From Streptomyces sp. CA-210063 (GTDB lineage: Bacteria; Actinomycetota; Actinomycetes; Streptomycetales; Streptomycetaceae): DNA of 64,000 nt. The notes under the pieces were generated by a model. That model worked only from the letters and a program-made list of their open reading frames with translations, was not told the DNA's origin and made no database searches. The stretch lies in assembly GCF_024612015.1 (NCBI RefSeq), contig NZ_CP102512.1, forward strand, positions 3,906,001 to 3,970,000. The letters are read 5' to 3'. Positions 34,297 to 43,782 of this stretch are shown piece by piece (the first letter of the stretch is position 1; each line of letters starts with the position of its first letter). Position numbers and translations under genes: made by a program.

Positions 34297-36078
34297 TTAG
34301 TTACGTACGAAGGTGTCCACTGCCACGTCGAAGTACTCCTTCGCCTCGCTCACCTTCCCGACCGGCGCCGACACCCACACGTCGTACAGCCGCCCGTCCT
34401 GCTCCCAGCACAGGTCGTACGTGTGCCGGGGCCCCTCCGCCGCGCTGAAGCCGTCCCAGGTGAACTCCCAGAACGCGGCGGGCCGCCCGTCGTGCGTGAT
34501 CTCGGAGACCCGGCCGTCGCGGTAACCCGGGTTCGTGGAGGGCCCCTTCTCGTGGGCGCGCCGCATCACCCCGGCCGGCCCGCCCTCCGCCGGGTCGTCG
34601 AACTTGATGCCGATCCGGATCTCCTGCCCCGGTGACATGTAGAAGACCCGCTCCCCCTGCGGCTCCCGTGTGAAGTCCTCCGGCACGGCGAGGCTGAAGC
34701 CGCGCTCGTCCGAGGCGAGCCGGTACCCCGAGGGCACGGTCGGCGCGGTGGCCGCCCGCGAACGCGTGACGGTGGGCGTGGCGTTCGCCGACGTACCGGA
34801 CGTGGTCCCGGAGGAGCCGGAGTCGTCCGGGGCGCTGGGTGTGCCCGGGTCGCCCGAGTCCCCGGTCGTGCTTGCCGTGCCCGGCGTATGCGGTGCCGAA
34901 CTGCTCGGCGTGCCGCCCCCGTCGGCGCCGTCCCGCATCAGCAGTGCCGCCGCCGAGACGCCCGCCCCGGCCATCGCCGCCACCAGCGCGGCCGCGACCA
35001 GCACGCTCCGCGTGGACTGCGGCTGCCGTTGCCGCGCGGGCTGCTCCCGCAGGGCGGCCGCCGGGCCGGGTGCGGGCTGCTGCCCCTCCTGCCCGGCCTC
35101 CGGTCCGTCGTGGTCGGCGCGGGGTGCGGCCGGGTACGGCACCTCCCGGTGCGAGCGCGGCGCGGCGCGGTGCAGATGCGGCAGGTCCCGCCGGGTCGGT
35201 GTGTAACCGGTCGACGTCCTCGGGGGCTTCGTCGCCCTCGGCGTACGCCCCGTCTCCCGGAAGGCCCGCAGCAGCCGCTCCGCCTCCGCCGCGTCGAGCC
35301 GTCGGTCCGGGTCGCGCTCGAGGAGCCCGCGTACGACGGGGAGCAGCGGCTCGGCCTGCGCGGGCGGCCGGATCTCGTCGAAGACGACCGCGTGCAGGAT
35401 CCCACCCAACGAGTCCCGCCGGAACGGCGATTCCCCGCTCAGCACGGCGCACAGCAGCGCGCCCAGCGACCACAGGTCGGACTCCGGCCCGGTGCGGACC
35501 CCGGACATCCGTTCGGGCGCGGTGTACTCGGGCGAGCCGACGAAGGACCCGCTCTCGGTGAGCGTGGTCGCGCCGGCGACCTGGGCGATGCCGAAGTCGG
35601 TGAGGACGATCCGGTCGGTGCCGGCCTCCATCAGGACGTTCGCGGGCTTGAGATCGCGGTGCAGCACCCCGGCGTCGTGCGCCCGCCGCAGCGCGCCCAG
35701 CAGAGCGATCCCGATCCGCGCGGCCTCCCGCGCATCGACCGGCCCCTCGGCCGCGATCCGCTCCGCGAGCGAGCCGCCGTCGATCAACTCCATGACGATG
35801 TACGGACGTTCGTCCTGCTCGACGACGTCGTGCACGACGATGATGTGCGGATGACCGAGCCGGGCGACCGCCCGCGCCTCCCGCAGGGTGCGCTCACGCC
35901 GCTGCCGGGACCGCTCCTCCGGGAGCGATTCGTCGAGGGCCAGCTCCTTGACCGCCACCCGCCGACCGAGGAGTTCATCGGTGGCGCGCCACACGATCCC
36001 CATACCGCCGCGGCCGATCCTGGCCTCCAGCCGGTAACGACCCGCTATGACACGGACGTTCTCCCCCTCGGTCCCCAT
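34297..36078 (-). CDS. Ser/Thr protein kinase C (transmembrane)
   Basis: A 593-residue kinase with its domain at the N-terminus: glycine loop 'IGRGGMGIVWRA', Lys44, Asp142 in 'HRDLKPANVLM', Asp161 in 'TDFGIAQ' and 'APERM'. A basic/Pro linker, one span ('VAAALVAAMAGAGVSAAALL'), a Thr/Ser/Gly linker and an outer domain follow. The outer domain contains 'GFSLAVPEDF' and 'AAFWEFTWDGF', a pattern shared with kinases D, E and F. The ATG at 36078 is chosen over 36090, 36087 and 36141 because ATGGGGC precedes it; the choice is uncertain by a few residues. Confidence 0.93.
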   Translation of the reverse strand: MGTEGENVRVIAGRYRLEARIGRGGMGIVWRATDELLGRRVAVKELALDESLPEERSRQRRERTLREARAVARLGHPHIIVVHDVVEQDERPYIVMELIDGGSLAERIAAEGPVDAREAARIGIALLGALRRAHDAGVLHRDLKPANVLMEAGTDRIVLTDFGIAQVAGATTLTESGSFVGSPEYTAPERMSGVRTGPESDLWSLGALLCAVLSGESPFRRDSLGGILHAVVFDEIRPPAQAEPLLPVVRGLLERDPDRRLDAAEAERLLRAFRETGRTPRATKPPRTSTGYTPTRRDLPHLHRAAPRSHREVPYPAAPRADHDGPEAGQEGQQPAPGPAAALREQPARQRQPQSTRSVLVAAALVAAMAGAGVSAAALLMRDGADGGGTPSSSAPHTPGTASTTGDSGDPGTPSAPDDSGSSGTTSGTSANATPTVTRSRAATAPTVPSGYRLASDERGFSLAVPEDFTREPQGERVFYMSPGQEIRIGIKFDDPAEGGPAGVMRRAHEKGPSTNPGYRDGRVSEITHDGRPAAFWEFTWDGFSAAEGPRHTYDLCWEQDGRLYDVWVSAPVGKVSEAKEYFDVAVDTFVRN

Positions 36079-36219
36079 ACGCCCCATCATGCCGCACCGG
36101 ATCGGAACCCTCCGGTGCCGTGTGACAGGCCTGGCCGACAAGCGACGTACGCGCGTCCCGTGAGCGCTGCGCGAGCGCCGCGCGGGCGCTCGGCGTTCAC
36201 ACTTCGGGCGCTCCCACTT

Positions 36220-37941
36220 TCACTGCGTCGGCGGCCGCCAGCTGCGCAGCACCGCGTAGAACTGTTCCTTCGCCGTGTCCCAGTCCGCCGCCGGCGCGGA
36301 CATGTAGATCGTGTACTCGACGCCGTCCCGGGAGAGATACATCTGCTCGATCGCCCGGCGCGGCCCGGGGAACTTGTCCTTCTCCACCGCGGTCCAGGTG
36401 AAGTCCCACAGCGCGCCCGGCCGGTCGCGGTAGATGTTCTCCTCCAGGGTCACCCGCTGGTAGTCGGCCCGCGTCCTCACCTGCTCCTCCAGATCGAGCT
36501 GGTGGTGGTACGCGCTGTCGAAGTCCGGCGAGTCGTCCACGGCGATCCGCAGGAAGTGGTCACCGCCGTCGGGCGTGTAGTCGATCTGCACCCCGTCCAG
36601 CTGCCGCTTCCACCCCTTGGGCAGAGCAAGGCTGAAACCCTCCGGGTCCTCGACCCGCTCCCACCCCTCGGGCACACCGCCGCCCGCCGACTCGGCCCCC
36701 TGGTCCCCGCCGTCGGTGCCGTCCGTCCCGGCCGTGGCGGAGCTGTTCCCCGTACGCCACTCGTCCGCATAGTGCATCGCGACGGCACCCCCGCCGCCGA
36801 CGAGCGCGGCCAGCAGGACGACGAGCGCGACCGTACGACCCCGGCCGCGCCGCTTGGCGGTGGCTGCGGGGACGGGTGCGGCCTGATGAGCGGTGGCCCT
36901 CGGAGTGACGGGTGTGCCGGAGGCGGCGGTGGCCGCGGACATGGTGGGGTTGCCCGACGCATGCGTGCCGCCGCCATGCGTACCGTGTGCGCCCTCCGCG
37001 CCGTGCGCATCAGGCCCGTCGTGCGCACCCGGCGCCCCCTGGCCGCCCTGCGCGCCCCCACCGGGCCCCGCACCCCCCGGCTGCTGGGCAGGCACCTGCG
37101 CCTGCGCCGGCCGTGGCCGTCGCCCCTCCGCCGCCTCGGCGAGCATCCGCTCGGCCTCGTCCGCGCCGGGCCGTACGGCGGGGTCCTTGCACAGCAGCGC
37201 GGTGATGACGGGTCCCAGCGCCCCCGCGTCCGCGGGTTCGGCGGCCTCCTCGCTGACCACGGCCTGCATGGTGGTGAGCGGTGTGGTGCGCCGGAACGGC
37301 GACTTGCCCTGCACCGCCGTGTACAGCGTCGCGCCCAGCGACCACAGGTCGGAGGCGGGCCCGGGCTCGTGCCCGCGCACCCGCTCGGGGGCTATGTAGT
37401 CGACCGAGCCGACTATCTCCCCGGTCCGGGTGATGGTCGTGTCGCCCTCGACCTGCGCGATGCCGAAGTCGGTGAGCATGACCCGGCCGTCCTCGGCGAG
37501 CAGCACGTTCCCCGGCTTCACATCGCGGTGCAGTACGCCCGCCCGGTGGGCGGCCCGCAGCGCGCGCAGCACCCACATCCCGATCCGCGCCGCCTCACGC
37601 GCCTCGACGCGCCCCCGCTCCTTGACGGCGTCGGCCAGCGAGACGCCCTCGACCAACTCCATGACGATCCACGGCCGGTTGTCGTGCTCCAGCACGTCGT
37701 GCACGGTGACGACGGCCGAGTGGTTGATCCGCGCCGCCGCACGCGCCTCCGCCCGGGTCCGCGCCAGCAGTATCGTCTGCTCGTTCTCCGAGACGTAGAG
37801 CGCGGCCGTCAACTCCTTGACCGCGACGGCCCGGTGCAGCACCTCGTCGTGCGCACGCCAGACCCGGCCCATGCCGCCGCTGCCGATCGTGTCGACAAGC
37901 CGGTAGCGCTCCGCCAGGAGCAGACCCTGCATCTGATTCAC
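36220..37941 (-). CDS. Ser/Thr protein kinase D (transmembrane)
   Basis: A 573-residue kinase: glycine loop 'IGSGGMGRVWRA', Lys42, Asp140 in 'HRDVKPGNVLL', Asp158 in 'TDFGIAQ' and 'APERV'. A long Gly/Ala/His-rich linker, one membrane span and an outer domain with 'GFSLALPKGWK' and 'GALWDFTWTAVE' complete it. The GTG at 37941 is preceded by GCGGGGC; upstream residues lack coding bias. The gene is 141 bases before kinase C in the same direction. Catalytic residues are complete. Confidence 0.94.
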   Translation of the reverse strand: MNQMQGLLLAERYRLVDTIGSGGMGRVWRAHDEVLHRAVAVKELTAALYVSENEQTILLARTRAEARAAARINHSAVVTVHDVLEHDNRPWIVMELVEGVSLADAVKERGRVEAREAARIGMWVLRALRAAHRAGVLHRDVKPGNVLLAEDGRVMLTDFGIAQVEGDTTITRTGEIVGSVDYIAPERVRGHEPGPASDLWSLGATLYTAVQGKSPFRRTTPLTTMQAVVSEEAAEPADAGALGPVITALLCKDPAVRPGADEAERMLAEAAEGRRPRPAQAQVPAQQPGGAGPGGGAQGGQGAPGAHDGPDAHGAEGAHGTHGGGTHASGNPTMSAATAASGTPVTPRATAHQAAPVPAATAKRRGRGRTVALVVLLAALVGGGGAVAMHYADEWRTGNSSATAGTDGTDGGDQGAESAGGGVPEGWERVEDPEGFSLALPKGWKRQLDGVQIDYTPDGGDHFLRIAVDDSPDFDSAYHHQLDLEEQVRTRADYQRVTLEENIYRDRPGALWDFTWTAVEKDKFPGPRRAIEQMYLSRDGVEYTIYMSAPAADWDTAKEQFYAVLRSWRPPTQ

Positions 37942-38107
37942 GTTGCCCCGCAATGTTCTTGACAGGGTCACATTAAGGAGCGGCCCGCGGCACGGGGAAC
38001 CGGCTCGGCCGCACAGAGACCGCACTGTGACGGTTCTCGCTTCCGCGAACGGAGCGCAACCTTCCGCCGCCGGACCGACAACGCGCCCCTCCCGCCCTCC
38101 GCCCCAC

Positions 38108-40906
38108 TCAGCCGGTCACCCGATACGTGTCCGCCGCCTGCTCGTACAGCCGTGTGACCTCGTCCCGCTCCGCCTCCGGCCCGCGCAACTGCACCACGTG
38201 GTAACGCCCGTCGAGAAGGATCGCGAGATTCCGTACGAAGACGCCGCGCCCGTCGGAGTCCTGCCAGGTGAACTGCCCCTCGGCCGAGGTCACCCCACCC
38301 ACCTCGATCAACCGCATCCCGGTGGACGTCGCCCAGGACGAGTCGCGGAACGGCTGCAGCTCGCGCTCGTCCTCCCGCTGGTACTTCAGCGGATCACTGC
38401 CGTACGTGTCCGCGCCGTCCCGCCCGGGGACGAGGATCAGCTCGAAGTCGCCCTGGGAGTACACGATCTGACCGCGCCCGTTCTTGGCGCTGCGGTCCCA
38501 TCCACGGGCGACGGCGACCTGGAACCCCTCGGGGTCCTTCCGCAGGGTGAATCCCTGAGCGACATCGGGGTCGCCGGTCTGCGTCTGCGTCGAACCGGAC
38601 GACTCCGACGGGCTCGCCCCGCTCTGGCCCTCCTCGCCGCCGTCGGGCGAGTTCGAGTTCTGGTCGGGCCGGGGCTCACTGCTCGCCTCCGGCTCCGGAC
38701 TCGGCTGCCCGACACTGTCCGTACGGCTGCCCGTGTCGCTTCCCTCGCTGCTCGGCGTGGTCTTCGGCATGAACACCATGGCGTACGTGACGGCCGCGAC
38801 CAGCGCGAGCAGGATCAGCAGGAGCAGGTTCCGGCCCAGCTTACGGGGTTGCGGGGGCTTCTGCCGGGCGCGCTTGTGGCGGGCGTGCGCGCTGGTCGCG
38901 GGCAGCCCGGCCCGGCGCCTGCGGACGAGTTCGCCGCGCCGCCGTACGATCGGCAGCCGGCTCGCGTCCACGGGCGGTGCCGGGACGACGTGCGTACCGG
39001 CCTCGGGCTCGGGCGCCGACCGCACCAGCGAACGCAGCCAGCCGCGCAGCTCCTCGAAGTCCAGCCGCTCGGTGGGGTCCTGACGCAGCAGCGACTCCAC
39101 GACCGGCCGCAGCGGCCCGCACTCCTCGGCGAACGCGGGCGGCTCCGCGCACACCATCTGCACCAGCTCGGCGGTGTTCTCCTCCGGGTACGGCGCATGC
39201 CCCTGCACGGCCCGGAACAGCAACGCGCCCAGTGCCCACAGATCCGTGGCCGGCCCGATCGGCGCCGCCAACTGCCAGTTCTCGTGCACCGGCCCGGCCT
39301 GCTCCGGCGCCCACCGCTCGGTGACCGGCCCGACCACGGCCATCCGCGCCTGCCGCGCCCGCTCGGCCGCGAGCGCGGTGGCGGGCCCCCGGCGAGGAGC
39401 GGCGGCCGCACCGCGGTCCCAGGGGGGCGCGTCCGCGACCGGGGCGCCGGCATCCCGCACGGGATCGGCGTGCGCGCCGACGCCGTACGCGGGGTCGTCC
39501 TGGCCCCTGTTGCCGTACGCGGAGTCGCCGTACCCGGGGTCGAGACGCGCACCATGCCCCGGTGCCGGGTGCGTGCCGGTGTCATCGCCGTCGAAGGTGA
39601 AGGTGCCGTCGCCCCGGCCGCCGGTCCCGGACGGGCCGCCGTACGGTGAGGAGTTGCCGGATACCGGGGTCCCCCGGCCGTTGCCGCCCGGCGCGGGCGC
39701 CCCGCTGCGCGGCTGGGCGCCGTGCCAGGCGCTCGTGGGGCCGCCGTTCGCGAGGACGCCGTAAGGGTCGGCTATCTGGCCGAGAGGCACCGGGCGCGTC
39801 CCCGTACCGGGTGTCCAGTCGCCGTCCCGCCCGGACCCCGGCGCCGCCGTGCCGTCCTGCGGTGCCGGTCGCTGCGCGGGCAATTCCGTGCCCGGGCCGC
39901 CCCGTTGGTCGTCCTGCACCCGGGCCGCGGCCCGCGCCCCCGCCCGATACGCCGCGATCGCGCCCGCCCGCGCCGCCCGGGCGTCCCCGCCGGCCTCCAG
40001 CGCGCGCTGTCCTCCGGAGGGGTCCGTGACCGGCGCCGCCGCACTGCCCGCCCGCGCCTCTATCGCGGCCCGCCGAGCGGCTTCGGGATCCTCGACCCCG
40101 CCACCGGGCCCACCACCACGGGAGCCGCCGAACGTGCCGCCGCCCGCGCCACTGGGCAGAGCCCCGCGCGCCCCGGGAACACCACCGACGGGCGCCACCG
40201 GGCCACGCCCCGAACCCTCACGCCCGCCAGGCCCTGCGGCGGGAACTCCGGCCCCGCCCCCAGGCGCCCCCGGGCGGCCGTCCTCGAAGTCCCGCGCCGG
40301 CACCGGGTCGTACCCGCACAACGCCTCTTCCGCCGCCCCGGCCGCCAGCCCCGTGAGCATGACCCGGCCGTCGTCACAGACCAGCACCGTACGGGCGGTG
40401 ATGTTCCGGTGCACCCAGCCATGGGCGTGCAACGCCCGCAGCGCGGTGAGCACGTCGGAGGCGACCTCGGCCGCCCGGTACGGGGTCAGAGGCTGCTCCG
40501 CGAGCAGGGCGGCGAGGGGCCGGGCGGACACCAGTTCGCTCACTATCCACAACGAGCCGCCCTCGGCGAACACGTCGAAGACCTGGTCGAGCCGGGGATG
40601 GTCGGGGACCTGCGCGGCGGCCTGCGCGGCCTCGATGGCCCGCCGTACGGCCGGTTCCGCGGGCCGGCGCGTGGGCCGCGCCGCACCCCGGCGCGGTCCG
40701 CCGTCCCGCGCGACATATCCCTCGGGCAACCCGTCCGCGTCGAGTACCTCCGCCTCGACGACCTCGGGCAACGGCACCTGCCGTACCAGGACTTCCTGCC
40801 CGCTGTAGGTGTCGAAGGCCCGGGTCTCGGCGAGTTCGTACTCGTCGGAGGGCGGCAGCGGCAGGCGATAGCGGTCGGCGAGCACTCGCCCCGCGTATTC
40901 GTCCAC
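38108..40906 (-). CDS. transmembrane pseudokinase E with a disordered insert
   Basis: A 932-residue protein with a degenerate kinase fold. There is no glycine loop; the VAIK Lys is Arg42 in 'EVLVRQV'; HRD-x-K is 'HRNIT' (Asp to Asn168, Lys to Thr170); DFG is 'TGLAA'. The C-lobe is recognisable after residue 528 ('RWAPEQ', 'ATDLWALGALLFRAV', 'DPTERLDFEELR'). Between them, about residues 195-528 are Gly/Pro/Ala-rich and disordered. One span (692-713) and an outer domain (785-932) like those of kinases C, D and F follow. GTG at 40906 has GGGGGAGGG upstream. It probably scaffolds or regulates the neighbouring kinases; that is inference. Confidence 0.9.
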   Translation of the reverse strand: MDEYAGRVLADRYRLPLPPSDEYELAETRAFDTYSGQEVLVRQVPLPEVVEAEVLDADGLPEGYVARDGGPRRGAARPTRRPAEPAVRRAIEAAQAAAQVPDHPRLDQVFDVFAEGGSLWIVSELVSARPLAALLAEQPLTPYRAAEVASDVLTALRALHAHGWVHRNITARTVLVCDDGRVMLTGLAAGAAEEALCGYDPVPARDFEDGRPGAPGGGAGVPAAGPGGREGSGRGPVAPVGGVPGARGALPSGAGGGTFGGSRGGGPGGGVEDPEAARRAAIEARAGSAAAPVTDPSGGQRALEAGGDARAARAGAIAAYRAGARAAARVQDDQRGGPGTELPAQRPAPQDGTAAPGSGRDGDWTPGTGTRPVPLGQIADPYGVLANGGPTSAWHGAQPRSGAPAPGGNGRGTPVSGNSSPYGGPSGTGGRGDGTFTFDGDDTGTHPAPGHGARLDPGYGDSAYGNRGQDDPAYGVGAHADPVRDAGAPVADAPPWDRGAAAAPRRGPATALAAERARQARMAVVGPVTERWAPEQAGPVHENWQLAAPIGPATDLWALGALLFRAVQGHAPYPEENTAELVQMVCAEPPAFAEECGPLRPVVESLLRQDPTERLDFEELRGWLRSLVRSAPEPEAGTHVVPAPPVDASRLPIVRRRGELVRRRRAGLPATSAHARHKRARQKPPQPRKLGRNLLLLILLALVAAVTYAMVFMPKTTPSSEGSDTGSRTDSVGQPSPEPEASSEPRPDQNSNSPDGGEEGQSGASPSESSGSTQTQTGDPDVAQGFTLRKDPEGFQVAVARGWDRSAKNGRGQIVYSQGDFELILVPGRDGADTYGSDPLKYQREDERELQPFRDSSWATSTGMRLIEVGGVTSAEGQFTWQDSDGRGVFVRNLAILLDGRYHVVQLRGPEAERDEVTRLYEQAADTYRVTG

Positions 40907-41286
40907 GATGCCCTCCCCCGACCGCCCGGTTGGTCAATTCCGCTCGCCCTGCGTCGCGTTCCGTTCTGGATGCGTAAGGTCCGCAGCCCTTCACGATACG
41001 TGCCGGAGGCAACTCACATTGAGTCGATGCGATATCTCGTTCGTCTCGAATGCGCTCGAACGCCCTCGATCTTCCCCGGAACAGCCGTCCCCGAACTCAC
41101 CCGGCGGGCAGAACTCCCGAAGCCGAACTCACATCACCGGAGCTCACCCCGCCCCACACCCCCGCACGCCCCCGGACGGCACCCCGAACCGAGGCACGGA
41201 GCCGCACGTCGCCCCCGCCTTCAACGCACCGGCGCACAACAGCCGCACCGCGCGCGCTCCCCCGCGCAGGGGCGCGGCCCGTCAGC
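40907..41286. other. intergenic region between kinases E and F
   Basis: 380 bases with no coding bias. It must hold the promoter of the pseudokinase. No clear -10/-35 pair or hairpin with a T-run is visible. Confidence 0.4.
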
Positions 41287-43494
41287 TCACGACTTGGGCT
41301 CGAAGGTCTTCGTGAACGTCCGCCAGGTGTCCTTGCGCAGCTCACCGCTCCACTCCGACGCCTTCGCGGTGTACATCAACGCGTAACCCTGCTGGGAGTC
41401 GACGACGAATCCGCGGTCGATCGACCGGTACTTCGTTCCGCTCTCCACATAGGTGAACTCCCAGTCGGCCGTGTTCCAGCCCCGGTAGTCCACCCCCTCT
41501 ATTCGGATCCGCTTGTACTGGGAGCGCGTCATGTACCGCTCCTGGTTCTTCCAGTCCGCGACCGGGTCGTTCTTCGGGGTGGTCGTCCACCCGACGAGCA
41601 GCCGCTGCCCGGCGGGACCGGAGAACCGGGCCCCCGCGTCGTCCGTGGACTGGTACTTCCACCCGTCGGGCAGTCCGATCGAGAACCCCTGACCGCTCTT
41701 GTACGTCTCGGTCGCGATGTCTCCCGCGTCCCCGGAGCCGTCACCGTTCACCGACCCGTTCGACCCGCCCGAAGGACTCGGCGAGCTGCTGCCCGCCGAC
41801 CCGGTCGCCCCGTCGGCCTCGTCCGTCGTGTCACCGTCCGGACTGGCGTCGGACGCCTTGCCCTTGTCGGTGTCCTCGTCCTTGTCCGCGGCGTCGCTCC
41901 CCGACGCCGCCCCGCTGGACGCGGCCGCCTTGGTGTCGGCGCCCTTGCTGTTGTTCGACGTGTCGCCGTCGTCGCCGAGGGTGAACGCCAGGACGGTCCC
42001 GAGAACGGCCAGCACCACGGCCACCGCGATGACCGCCAGCGTCCGCCGCGACACCACATCCGTGATCGGTGCCCTGGGCACCGGCCGCGGCGGCAGATCC
42101 GGCGGCGGCATCTCGGGCCACCCGGAAGTCCGCCCCGGCGAAACGGAGTGGCCCACTCCCGCGCCCGTCCCTGCGGCGTCGGCGCCACGAGCCCCGGCCG
42201 CCCCGGCCACGGGCTTGCCCGCGGCCGCGCCCGAGCCGCCACTGGCCCGGCCGGCCTTCTCGGCAGCCGCCCCCGACGAGACCCCGACGGACGCGGACCG
42301 CGCCGTGACAGCCGCCGAAGCCGCAGCCGCGGCCGGAGTGGCCTTCGAGGCCCTCGTCCCGCCACCGGCCCCACCGGAACTGCCGGAGGAGCCACCGGAA
42401 CCGCCGCCGGCCGTACCGCTCGTGGCCCCGCCGACAGCTCCCGCCGCGCCACCGGCAGCCGCAGCCGCGGCCCCTCCCCCGGACGGGCCCTTCCGCATGG
42501 ACCACCGAGGCGCACGCGCCCGCTCGCCGGCCGCCTTGGCCCCGGCCCCGCCGGAACCACCCTTCTTGGGACGCTCCTCCGGCACCGGCGGCAGCGGCAC
42601 GACCCGCGTCGCGTCCACCGGCTCGACGTCCTTCGGGTCGGGCGCGTGGATCACGGTGTTGAGCATCGCCCGCGCACCGGCGTCGTCGAGCCGCCGCTCG
42701 GGGTCCTTGGTGAGCAGCCCGAAGATGACGTCCTTCAGCGCCCCGGCGCGCTTCGGCTCCGGCACCGGCTCGGTCATCACCGCGGTCAGCGTCGCTATGG
42801 CCGACCCCTTGTCGTAGGGCGGCACCCCCTCGACCGCCGCGTAGAGCAGACCGCCGAGCGACCAGAGGTCGGCCGCGGGGCCCGGCTTGTGCCCGCGCGC
42901 CCGCTCCGGCGAGATGTACGAGGGCGCGCCCACGAGCATGCCGGTCGAGGTGATGGAGGGGTCGCCCTCGACCTGCGCGATACCGAAGTCGGTGAGGACG
43001 ACCCGCCCGTCGTGCTTGTCGATGAGCACGTTCGACGGCTTCACGTCCCGGTGCAGGATGCCCTGACGGTGCGCGGCCCGCAGCACGTCGAGGATCGCGA
43101 GCCCCACCTCGGCGGCCCGCCTCGGTTCGAGCACCCCGTCCTCACGGATGACCTCGGCGAGCGACTTGCCCTCGACGAGCTCCATCACGATCCACGGCCG
43201 GTCGTCCTCGTGGACGACGTCGAAGACCGTCACCGCGGCGTTGTTACGGATCCGCGCGATCGCCTTGGCCTCGCGCAACGTGCGCGTGATCAGCCGCCGC
43301 TTCTCGTCCTCGTCGATGCTCGACGGGAACCTCAGCTCCTTGACGGCGACCGTACGGCCGAGCGTCTCGTCCTTCGCACGCCACACCGTGCCCATGCCGC
43401 CCCGACCGAGCACCCCTCCCAGCCGGTACCGCCCGGCGAGGAGACGTGCGTCCTTGTCCTGACGGGATTCCCCAGCCCGCTCCGCCTCCGACAT
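41287..43494 (-). CDS. Ser/Thr protein kinase F (transmembrane)
   Basis: A 735-residue kinase: glycine loop 'LGRGGMGTVWRA', Lys52, Asp150 in 'HRDVKPSNVLI', Asp169 in 'TDFGIAQ' and 'SPERA'. A very long Gly/Ala/Ser linker follows, then one span ('LAVIAVAVVLAVLGTVLAF'), a Ser/Asp linker and an outer domain with 'GFSIGLPDGWK' and 'TADWEFTYVESG'. The ATG at 43494 has GAGGGG upstream. First gene of the same-strand kinase group; 380 bases separate it from the pseudokinase. Confidence 0.94.
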   Translation of the reverse strand: MSEAERAGESRQDKDARLLAGRYRLGGVLGRGGMGTVWRAKDETLGRTVAVKELRFPSSIDEDEKRRLITRTLREAKAIARIRNNAAVTVFDVVHEDDRPWIVMELVEGKSLAEVIREDGVLEPRRAAEVGLAILDVLRAAHRQGILHRDVKPSNVLIDKHDGRVVLTDFGIAQVEGDPSITSTGMLVGAPSYISPERARGHKPGPAADLWSLGGLLYAAVEGVPPYDKGSAIATLTAVMTEPVPEPKRAGALKDVIFGLLTKDPERRLDDAGARAMLNTVIHAPDPKDVEPVDATRVVPLPPVPEERPKKGGSGGAGAKAAGERARAPRWSMRKGPSGGGAAAAAAGGAAGAVGGATSGTAGGGSGGSSGSSGGAGGGTRASKATPAAAAASAAVTARSASVGVSSGAAAEKAGRASGGSGAAAGKPVAGAAGARGADAAGTGAGVGHSVSPGRTSGWPEMPPPDLPPRPVPRAPITDVVSRRTLAVIAVAVVLAVLGTVLAFTLGDDGDTSNNSKGADTKAAASSGAASGSDAADKDEDTDKGKASDASPDGDTTDEADGATGSAGSSSPSPSGGSNGSVNGDGSGDAGDIATETYKSGQGFSIGLPDGWKYQSTDDAGARFSGPAGQRLLVGWTTTPKNDPVADWKNQERYMTRSQYKRIRIEGVDYRGWNTADWEFTYVESGTKYRSIDRGFVVDSQQGYALMYTAKASEWSGELRKDTWRTFTKTFEPKS

Positions 43495-43645
43495 GCGTCC
43501 CCTCATACAACCCGCCCTGACAGAGCCTCCATTGTCACCCACCCGCCAACCGCCCCACGCCCAGGGCCCCCCTCAACCAGCCACCCCGCCTCCAGGCCCC
43601 TCACGACACCCACCCACACTTCACAACCGGCGCCCGGCTTCAGCC

Positions 43646-43740
43646 CGTCCGGCGTTCGAGGACAAGCCCGTTCAGGGCGACAGCGGGGGTCTGGGGACGC
43701 AGCCCCAGGGGACAGGAATGGGTAGGGGCGGCGGGGGCGA
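43646..43740. repeat. intergenic repeats: family B and inverted family A copy
   Basis: Family-B element at 43646-43663 and family-A copy 3 (inverted) at 43686-43740, both in the gap between glpD and kinase F. The same families occur at 4318-4335 and at 65-120 and 15588-15642. Confidence 0.6.
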
Positions 43741-43782
43741 GAACAACACCCGCCGCACCCGGCGCCTACGCACGCACCCCGA

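Noticed and set aside
34888..37962. A 1024-codon plus-strand frame antisense to kinases C and D
   Set aside because: Translation is Arg/Pro/His-rich with no domain, while the opposite strand encodes complete kinases with ribosome sites.
41050..43725. An 891-codon plus-strand frame antisense to kinase F
   Set aside because: Same reason; it is the complement of a protein with all Hanks motifs.
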